Assembly: GCF_035083965.1 (NCBI RefSeq)
Contig: NC_089726.1
Coordinates: 10,855,501 to 10,919,500 of the forward strand
DNA from: Branchiostoma lanceolatum
Taxonomy: Eukaryota > Chordata > Leptocardii > Amphioxiformes > Branchiostomatidae
Length of the DNA stretch: 64,000 nucleotides
Reading direction: 5' to 3'
Positions within the stretch are counted from its first letter, which is position 1. Every line of letters begins with the position of its first letter. The notes beneath the pieces were generated by a model, which saw only the letters and a program-made list of their open reading frames with translations, made no database searches and had not been told where the DNA came from. The position numbers and the translations under genes are program-made. Below are positions 55,901 through 64,000 of this stretch, one piece after another.

Positions 55901-58560
55901 TGGAACAAGTGGGACCTGCTGCTTCTCCTGTGTCACGTGACAGCTACAGGTTGCTTTGCAGGCGGCCTTGTCGCCATCTCAAGGGTAGGTAATGAAATGA
56001 ACATTTTGCTTTTGCAGAATTAAAGCTGATGAGGTAATTGTGGAGATCCTTTGGTTAGGTTGATATCTTTGTGGGTACCACGCAACAGAAAAGGAATGCT
56101 CAATTTCCCCTCCTCGATCTTACTTTTTCCGTATAAGGATCCCAGCCTTGCAGCCAGTTCAGACGAGTGGAACCCGTTCTTCATCGGCGGTGATCTATTA
56201 GCGATAGCGGTCATCCTCAGCTTCGCCCGGTACATGAGCATGTTGATGTTCTCCGAAACAATTGGTCCACTCCTGCTGTCCATGAACAAGATGGTTATGG
56301 ACATCTTCAAGTTCATCATCGTGTTTTTCATCATCATCGTTGGCTTTGGCACTGCTTTACAGCGCCTGTCTACTTCACCAAGACCGGATTCGGGTACGTA
56401 AAAGCTAATGTCTATTTTGTGTCTGGAAATGTTTAAGATGTATCTTATACACTACGGCTACACCTAATAGACACTCAGCGCTGGAGAATTGAATGTCAGT
56501 TGATGGTCTAGGCGTACATAGGTACATTGAGGGTTGAGGAATTGTCATTGGAGGATGTGGATGTGCTTTTCTATAAGAATAAAATGGAAGTAAAAGATCG
56601 CATTGAAACAGAGAAACAAAATATTGCTTTAAAGTTTATGGTTGGGTCACGAAGAACACCTCCCGCTATGAAAATGTCGAAACACATATGGCAAATTTTA
56701 TGGATAAAGCAAGGAGGTCCTTGGGTAAAGCAATGTTACATGTGTATATCACTCCATAGATAAATGAACAAATGCATTTGCCATTATATCTAATAACAGT
56801 TTTTGCACTTTCAGAATGTCTTCTGAAATATGATCAAGCTGTCCAAGACCAAAGCCAAGCCAACAACACCAACTTCAATTTTACCGTCAATGACTTTTGT
56901 GATTATGGAAAATTCGCACAGTATGTCTGATTTTCTTGATAACACATTACCTTGTTTCTTTGTAGTGCTGATATTTCTATTGATTGTTCAAATGTCATAT
57001 TTGTAGCAAGCGCTCCCTTAACTCTATAGCTACTGATACCTTCTTAACGATAGATAAAATGTTTAGAATACAAGTCCCAAGTAACATGTACTACTTATGT
57101 GTTCCCTCCAGTCTACATCATTCCATATTCTACCTGTTTGGGACGCTGTACGGAAAGTTTGCGTTCACCGATCTCGACGTGACAGCACCAAACGCAGTCC
57201 AGTTTCCTGTAGTGTCCACCTGGCTGAGCAGAATCCTATTTATCGTCTACATCACAACCTCCATCATCATCCTGCTGAACATGCTCATCGCCATGATGAG
57301 TGACTCCTTCTCTAGTGTCTCCGTAAGTGGGAAATCCTTAGCCTTCTTTGCAGACCTTTTTGAGCGCCGGGGTTGATTTTTGGGGGGCGGAACGCTGATT
57401 CGCGATTTTCAACAGAGGATAATGTTCTCTAATCCCGGCGGAAACAGTTTCTCCACGCCAAGAACTGTCTACACCGGCAGTAGAGAACATAATCCCATGT
57501 TGAAAATCGCGAACGCCACCCCCCCCCACTCCAATCAACGCCGGTGCTCCAAGCTATGAAAGAGGCTAGGAAATCATGACCTCATCTTTTTAAAATTATG
57601 GACATTGTCAGCATGTTGCTCTGAAACAGACAAGCGAAACATTAGAAACATGGAGCTGTATGATATGAGTCATGTTTAGAAACTAAACTGATATTTCAAC
57701 GCAGTTCTTCGTCATCATTAATGTACTGTCGTAGCACAACATATAACTGACAAAAATGACAGGAGTAGAACAAAGTTTGAAAATGATAAAAATGTTTATG
57801 CTAATTCTATTTTCGTTCTTCTGCAGTCCGACGCTGAGGTGGAGTGGCGCTTCGCCCGTTCCCGTGAGATGTTGAAGTTCATCCCCAAAGGCCGCACGCT
57901 GCCGCCTCCCTTCAATCTCATCCCCAGTCCCAAGTCGGCCTGGTTCTTCCTGAAATGGATCGTCTTGATCTGCTGCGGTCGAAACGCTAGCGCCCAAACG
58001 GTAACCATTTTAGAAATTGGATATTGCATTTGAATTGATTTTCACAAACAGACACACTGAAATACACACACACACACTGACACGTATATACCTACACATC
58101 TACACACTCACTTACACACATACCTACACACTGAAATACATACACATATCACACACGCTGATATAGACACGCACACACACACTGATACACATACACATAC
58201 ACACAATCATATGCTGCATGTATAATTCATAATGTTGTTTCTCTTAGGAAAACGAAATTGGCTTGAAGCAGGCGATGGAGAAGTATAAGGTAATTACCTT
58301 TATTCATGTTGTATTTCTGATACATTCCCAGCTATCATCCTTTTTTGTGTTTTTAAAAAAAATCTTGACTATGTTTCAACCAGTAGCTGCGACTAACACA
58401 TATCAACTTCTTGCCGTTTGGTGATCTAATGATACAGTACATGTAGTTTGTCGTATAACTTACGGTACATTTTTCGTAAATACAGGTGACCATCGACAGG
58501 CTCCGCACACGTTACCTGCTGGCGTACAGTCTTCATCGGGATCAAACCGTGGCGAACTAG
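52971..58560 (+). CDS. TRPC-type cation channel, tandem copy 3
   Basis: Complete third copy. Exons: 52971-53357, 54153-54608, 54815-54919, 55424-55634, 55851-55984, 56138-56393, 56815-56920, 57112-57322, 57827-58000, 58248-58289, 58486-58560; 718 residues with every phase matching copy 1. It has the same order of ankyrin repeats, TRP_2 region, six membrane segments, EWRFAR box and LPPPFNLIPSPKS, and ends shortly after IDRLRTRYLLAYSL. It differs from copy 1 in the pore, where YLFGTLYGKFAF replaces YLFWTLYGKFEF, and in S5 (GFGTALQRLSTS for GFACALQRLYNS). The ninth exon is two codons longer and ends CCGRNASAQT. The start at 52971 is conserved with the other copies; an in-frame upstream ATG at 52872 is not supported by copy 2. 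Whether it conducts is an open question because of the pore change. Confidence 0.87.
57362..57550. mobile_element. Foldback element in TRPC copy 3 intron 8
   Basis: A left arm with GAGCGCCGGGGTTGATTTT, GCGATTTTCAACA and ATAATGTTCTCTA is matched by an inverted right arm with TAGAGAACATAAT, TGTTGAAAATCGC and ATCAACGCCGGTGCTCC. Length is about 189 bp with G and C homopolymer runs at matching places. There is no ORF and the element is absent from the same intron in copies 1 and 2. Confidence 0.75.
58060..58205. repeat. CA-rich simple repeat
   Basis: This is an imperfect (CA)n and ACACAT/ACACTGA-rich stretch in the intron between 58000 and 58248 of TRPC copy 3. It is low-complexity, with no other signal seen. 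Confidence 0.8.
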
Positions 58561-59387
58561 TGTTGCACACCTGTTCGGGCATTTGTAGATCCTGGTGTTC
58601 TTATAAAACGTTTTATTTTCAAACATAGGAATATGTGGAAGCATAGATAGATTATACAATGTCCATCATTGTATGTCGTGCATATTACCATATTATGCTC
58701 CTATGTGCTTTCATAAAAACGTTTGTTTCTTATTTAACATAAGAATATTTGAAAGCGTAGACATAGCAATGTGGTTTATTATATGTCGTGTACATGACCA
58801 CTTATGTGTTTTACAAAAACGTTTGCATCTTATGATAATGATATTTGAAATTCATAGATTTAGCAATGTACTCGTTGCATGTCACGTACATTACCATTTT
58901 GTGTCCATGTGTTTTTATAGAAACACTTTTTTCTTATCAGAGTGATGTTTGAAAGCATAGATTTTGCAATATGCATAACTGATTATCATGTAATTATGTA
59001 TATTATACTCGTACATTCACAGTCACAAGAATCTAGGCAGAATAAAAGATGTTGACGAATTCAGACGAACTACCTGACGGTTGATATTAGATAGAATAAG
59101 CACTTCTGACTTAACGTTGAAGGTAAAGTGTGTTTTGAATGTAACATGACATCGCTTGCAGCCTTCAGGCAGACAGAACAATGGCATGGCAGTACAATGG
59201 TATGACAGCACTCGACTAAACGTTTCGAGAGAACGTGAGAGCGTCACCGAAATACTGTAATGCTTGGTATCATAGGATAGCCGACATATGGAAGGACCAT
59301 GTAAAATGCTATAAGACATCGTCAAGACAAAGGTAAAACGAGCCTTTAAACACAACAAGAAAATGGCTCTTTCTTGACATCATGGTC
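58561..59387. repeat. Spacer with four copies of a ~105-bp tandem repeat
   Basis: Between the TRPC copy 3 stop and the lectin stop there is no gene. From about 58595 to 58985 a diverged unit recurs about four times: TAAAACGTTT near 58604, ATAAAAACGTTTGTTTCTTA near 58713, ACAAAAACGTTTGCATCTTA near 58813 and ATAGAAACACTTTTTTCTTA near 58917. Each is followed by a block like ATTTGAAAGCATAGAT and then ATGTCGTGTACAT. Spacing is 100-110 bases. Confidence 0.65.
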
Positions 59388-62004
59388 CTATTCTGGATCT
59401 TCAAAGTTCTTGGTGATTCGTTCTGTAATGGGGACATCGGAGGCCGCCGACACGGAGGCGTTGGACGTCGCGGACACGGGCCGGGTCCCTCCCTCCGTGA
59501 TCTTCCAGGCGAACAGCGTGCCCCACACCATCAGGACCAGCATGCCGGTGATCTGCAAGCCGGGCAGCAGTAGCCACATGTTAACAGATGATTTCTTCGG
59601 CTCCCCGGCCTTTTGTTTGGCGGGGAGAGACTCCTGTTCAGTTGGTGTTCCCGCGTTCTGTCTGGCGGCCAGCCCGGCGGTGACGTACGCGTCCACGCTT
59701 CCGGTGGTGCCGACACTCATACCCGGTGTGGTGACCTCTGTCGAGAGACTGTTGTCTGTACTTTCTTCGCCATCTTTACGAACTTTCGCCTCTGAAAACA
59801 AGCCAAACCACGGTTACGTCTGTACTCGTTGTTAACGTGTATTCAACAAGCAGATAAAAGAAATAATGTACATATAAATAGCTCCTCGAGCTCTCCAAAC
59901 TTGGCTAGCTCACCTGACTCGCAGATGTAGCGAAGGTTATGGGAGCAGGCAAAACGTTTCCATCCCTGGTTGTTCATGAGCCTCGTGGCCACGCAGTCTT
60001 TTCCGTCATCGTCTCGAGATGCCTGGCCGTTCAACCATCGACTGAACTTTCCCAGAGGGGAGCCGTCCGCGAAGTGGAAGCGCTGGCCCGCTGTTCCTGA
60101 AAGGTTCCTTCTCAAGCCGATCCAGAAGAAGCCAGTCGGGATTTTGGCGGACTTAATGGACTATGAACAGTGATAAATCAAAGCAAAGTTTATTGTCGTT
60201 TCCTGATAACACTTTTGAAGAGCACGTTGATGCTTCAAGAACGATCAATGTCGTGGTAAAGATTATCAAAATATTCTAGATATTCAAAAATATAATACGT
60301 AAAAAGGTAGGATACATCCCCATTCATTCATTCATTCATTCAATCAATCATCTAGCAATCCATCCATCCAATCATTCATCATTCCATCATTCACTCAATC
60401 ATCCATCATTCATTCATTCATCCATTCAAATATCGAGTGGCATCACATATATCGTGAACGACTTGAAATCTAGACATTTCTGATAAAGAAAGAGAAAAGT
60501 GGGACGTGGGCGTGTCAGGTGGCTCTAGGAAGGTGGGAGACTCAAGGGAAGACCTTAGGGTTAGGTTGGCGTCCTCTGCAGCGTGGAGGACGGCGTTTCC
60601 ACCAGTTTTTCCGAGGCTTACGAAAGGCGACGCCTGGCGGAGAGCGGCAGTCCTTCAGGTGGTCCACGATTAAGTAAAGAGTTGAGGAAGTTGGAAGTAG
60701 GAGAGTAGTAAGTAAAAGAACACTATACTACAGTAACACAAAGATATAGACAGGAATGCAAAGGTATAACGTGATATTAGAAAGGATCAAAGTAATCAAA
60801 TTATATAGTTGTACTGGTATCCTGGATAGAGCGTATATTGCACAAAGATTTTTGGTAACACTATGAGAAATTCCGATTGCTATACAATACATTCGTCCTG
60901 TCTATCTAAGCCAACAACCTTAACGATATTAAAAAATCATATCCAGTTTCTCGGGTAACTATTATCTGGCCAACCTTAACGATATTAGCTATAATTGCCG
61001 TGTCTGTATGCGAGTCAAAGTATCGGGTTGTAGCCGCTAACATGCAGAATTACAGATCTCTAATCATGCAAATATGGCCGATCACAGAAGAGAAAGAGAA
61101 GTAAATCTGTCAGCTATGAGAAGGACAGAATTTCCACCTTTCGAAAAAAAGAAGACGTGAAGCTTTAAACTATCTACGACACCACAATATCACTTTCAAG
61201 AAATACACAACGTCTAGTCACAGTATCAAAGATATTCACAAGAATTGCACACTCACAGAGAAAATCTGGGCGAGTCCATCCATAGTCTGAGCGTTCTTGA
61301 ACAAGGCGAGTTGCCCCCCGTCCAGGGCAGAGCATCGCTCTACGGCAGTGTCGTAATCCACCTGGTGGTCCTTCCTTACGTCATAGCAACGGTTGCCATG
61401 GTGAAACGTCCCTTGACGACAGTGTCGCAAGGCTTGGGAAACATTAGAAATACTAACTTCGTTAAAGTTCACTTTTTAGGAGCTCAGCAAGATAATGTGG
61501 ATGTGCTACCCGTCTACTATCGCCCATAAATCAAGAGTGTAAATCACTGAGCAACTTTCCGTAATATCTACGGGTAGATTGGTTTGCATATGTAATCAAG
61601 TGTTGTAAGCACCTTCCACAGCTCAACATATTTCCTAAACATTTCCTCTCTCGCCGAAGTACGAAATTTAACGTCTACTAACACGACTCCGCCACAAAGA
61701 GCGGTGTTATCAAGGCTTTGTCAACAATATCTGGAATACCTGAAGTATGCAAACCTCGGGGATTATTAATGCTGTAGATCTCTTCAAATTTTCTGGGATT
61801 TTTTTATCAATGTGACAGTCTTATGTTACCTGGCGAAGTTATGATACTAGACATTACACATATTTACGCCTTCTTACCTGGAGGACCTCCTCCCCTGCGG
61901 AGAGGGGGACGGGGTCCTTCCCGACCCTGACTCGCCATGACGGGGACCAGCAGCAGCCCGCTGAACACCGTTATCAGCCCTACACATCTGCCGGATCCCG
62001 CCAT
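59388..62004 (-). CDS. Type I membrane C-type lectin-like protein
   Basis: Likely cell-surface recognition or adhesion protein. Exons (- strand): 62004-61878, 61432-61257, 60160-59914, 59791-59388; 317 residues, phases consistent. A signal peptide (CVGLITVFSGLLLVPVMA) is followed by a basic, proline-rich linker and one C-type lectin domain (about 44-183). The domain starts CRQGTFHHGNRCYDV and contains ERCSALDGGQLALF, GFFWIGLRRNL, FSRWLNGQASRDDDGKDCVA and GWKRFACSHNLRYICES. A Ser/Thr-rich stalk leads to a transmembrane helix (WLLLPGLQITGMLVLMVW) and a short cytosolic tail ending NFEDPE. FWIGLRR recalls layilin and chondrolectin. The calcium/sugar motifs EPN or QPD are not present, so calcium-dependent sugar binding is doubtful. 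It is the only gene here on the - strand after 34.3 kb. Confidence 0.88.
60320..60425. repeat. ATTC/ATCC tetranucleotide repeat
   Basis: This is an imperfect run of CATT, CAAT and CATC tetramers in the intron between lectin exons 2 and 3. It is low-complexity only. Confidence 0.85.
60551..60665 (-). other. GC-rich open patch inside lectin intron 2
   Basis: On the - strand this patch is open and reads DHLKDCRSPPGVAFRKPRKN, then WWKRRPPRCRGRQPNPKVFP and a stop. Composition is unlike the surrounding AT-rich intron. No convincing acceptor precedes it. It may be an alternative terminal exon, a repeat fragment or chance. Confidence 0.25.
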
Positions 62005-64000
62005 GCTCAGTGTGTTCTCTCGTCTGCATGCGCCACAAGAACACGCTTCTAAATCTCATACGCTGCAGCGAAAACCTCCAAAACCCGGGAATACACTGAC
62101 TTTACATCCACGGGAGAGCGGGGCGGCTTGTTTTAAGTGTATTCGACTGAGAGAAAAATGTTGAAATAAGAAAAAGGCGGTGCTAAAACGTCTTAACGAA
62201 GTTTGAGATCAGGGGCGAAGCAAAGAGAACGCGAGGGGTGGTTAAGTACAAGTGACGTCAGAGCGTGGGAAACACTAATCCCCTTACCACAAACAATTGC
62301 GCCGCCGCAAATCTGAAAATGTTTCGTCTCAAGTTTCATCAGAGAGGTCTTATTAGAGTACATCCGGAAACAGTTGATTATGATTCAATAGAATGCCTCT
62401 CTTTATGATCACGTCGTCTTCACGGCTGTCAACATCCGCCTGTAGAAGACAGACCTTCGCTATGAATGAAAAAGAGTTTGAAATGGCCCCCAAGCCACCA
62501 AAATCTAGTTAGCCTCTCCGGAAAAAGACGAAAATCAAATTACATTGTCAGGTAGTTTGGAGTTCGTGTTAAGCTTGAAAGATCTTTCCCCTAGTAGACG
62601 CTTATTGGCCAAACAATGGAAGGGCAATGCGGTAGCGCCTCTGGCGGGGAATATTAGAAACGCCCCCTACCTACGAGCATTAGACATCTGTCACAGGTTC
62701 AGATTCCTGTATCAAGAGCTCGAGATGCCTCCCGGCTCTATCATCTGGAAACTTACCTTCGTGCCCAGAAGTTCAGAAGGTTTGTAGTCCCCTGACGTCA
62801 CCTACAGTATTGCAGACTGTGATCGATCTTCAGTTCACACAGTAAGGCCCCCATTCCACTAGACGGCGATCGCGCTGTGATCTCGCTGCGACCTAAATTG
62901 AATCCTTGAATTCATAATTGGAATAGCATGTACAATTTAAAGATATGACTGATAAGACGACAAAACACACAAAGCGTAAAAAATGTTTGTTTTTTTTTTA
63001 ATCACTGAAATTCGTTGAGCACTCGCTCAAATTTTAGGTCGCAGCGACGTCGCCGCCCAAGTAGATTGCGGGTGTAATCAGAACATGAATCTGACCTGAA
63101 TCTTGACCTGTTCACCGCCTCCCTGCCTGTAATCTCACAGCGGAGCGTACAGAGTATGACACATCAGCGGAGCGGAATGACCCTATTATCGCCAAATTAC
63201 ACGGCTCCACCTCTGTTCTCATATTGACAATGGATGGAGTGTGCTCTCAAAATTACGCGTGGAAAAATGTAGTCCCTAAACATCTTTAGCATGGAAGTTC
63301 ATCTGTGTTGAGAAGTGACATTGTGAATAAAGACTGAACTTTACACAACCAACTCTTGGAAGAACTGGGACTTACCAAAATGATCGGCTTAACGGAACAA
63401 GGCGCTTTCATGGGTGAAATGTAGGTGACATTGCAGCATTGTGGTACAGTTAATCGCCAGTAAACCTCCTCTCATTATACCCATACCCTTCAGCGCCTCA
63501 CTTGGATAATCCTCAAGGGTTTACAACATAAACCGTAGAGACTTCCAGAAACCTTATCTACGTATTACCCTCCAAAATATTAAGGGAGCACATCCCAGTC
63601 TATTTGGAATTTGAATTCTAGGCTGCAAACCCTCTAGTCTAGCTACCGTCTCTTCCAGGGAATCATTCTTAAGTAAATCAACTGTGTATGGGATGAAAGC
63701 ATATCCCTTCCGCTACTAGACCATCTGAGTTTTGTTTCTTCAACCTCTCTAATTTTTATGTCAAAAATGATGCGCAGTTCATACGCTTGTCAACCATGCT
63801 AGTATCTGATGTCAGTTCGAAGCACATTATGAGAAATGTGAACTCAAACCCAGCCCCTCGAAACCCTTTCGTCACTTTTTTCTCGCGCACAGAACTGGGG
63901 TGTACACCGTTAATGTTTCCACTGAGTCTCGTTGGACCTCCTTTGGTCGGCTAACCCCTCTGGTAGATTATTCATCCCATTTGGCTAATTTCTATGATTT
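62005..64000. other. Gene-free region upstream of the lectin gene
   Basis: No gene is recognised. The first 200 bases are the lectin promoter side, without a clear TATA box. A short open frame at 62545-62787 matches nothing known to me. The rest is unremarkable apart from the inverted-repeat element at about 62843-63057. Confidence 0.5.
62843..63057. mobile_element. Degenerate inverted-repeat element
   Basis: CCATTCCACTAGACGGCGAT leads into a block with CTCGCTGCGACCTAAATTG at about 62883-62901, which is inverted at about 63028-63056 as CAAATTTTAGGTCGCAGCGACGTCGCCGC with changes. The inner sequence is AT-rich and non-coding. This reads as an old MITE-type insertion of about 215 bp. Confidence 0.55.

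Noticed and set aside
60320-60425. Possible CRISPR-like or satellite array
   Set aside because: The units are four bases long and imperfect; it is a plain tetranucleotide repeat.
62545-62787. 80-codon open frame in the right-hand gene-free region
   Set aside because: Composition is unremarkable, no domain is seen and there is no sign of neighbouring exons.

Overview
The window looks like a stretch of cephalochordate (amphioxus, Branchiostoma-like) nuclear genome. The reasons are compact intron-rich genes with GT-AG splice sites, short introns full of small hairpin and terminal-inverted-repeat elements, deuterostome orthologues close to vertebrate ones (TTLL3/8, HBP1, NAMPT, OAS, TRPC), and a SPRY plus death-domain architecture typical of the expanded amphioxus innate-immune repertoire. 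No rRNA, tRNA, CRISPR or bacterial-type features were seen. The species is an inference; the gene identities rest on motifs read directly from the translated exons.

Layout. 1-14.9 kb, + strand: a 22-exon tubulin glycylase of the TTLL3/TTLL8 type, with an unusual N-terminal repeat module and a ciliary X-box-like site upstream. 15.0-21.9 kb, - strand: HBP1 (AXH domain plus HMG box), tail-to-tail with the TTLL gene and with poly(A) signals only about 135 bp apart. 22.45-29.7 kb, + strand: NAMPT, head-to-head with HBP1 across a promoter of about 520 bp that holds a perfect CACGTG E-box. 30.4-34.3 kb, - strand: a seven-exon 2'-5' oligoadenylate synthetase (OAS). 35.06-38.5 kb, + strand: a coiled coil-SPRY-death domain gene, head-to-head with OAS across 750 bp. 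39.5-58.6 kb, + strand: three tandem TRPC-type cation channel genes (units about 6 to 7.5 kb); the middle copy has lost the front of its second coding exon. 59.4-62.0 kb, - strand: a four-exon type I membrane C-type lectin. 62.0-64.0 kb: no gene seen, one degenerate inverted-repeat element.

The window joins two kinds of region. The left half (TTLL, HBP1, NAMPT) is conserved housekeeping or developmental DNA; HBP1 and NAMPT also lie close together in human 7q22. The right half looks like faster-evolving accessory DNA: a divergent pair of immune genes (a nucleotide second-messenger synthase beside a death-domain adaptor), a recent tandem channel array with signs of sequence homogenisation and one decaying member, and a lectin.

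All exon borders were deduced by eye from splice consensus, reading-phase continuity and similarity to remembered vertebrate proteins. They have not been checked against transcripts.
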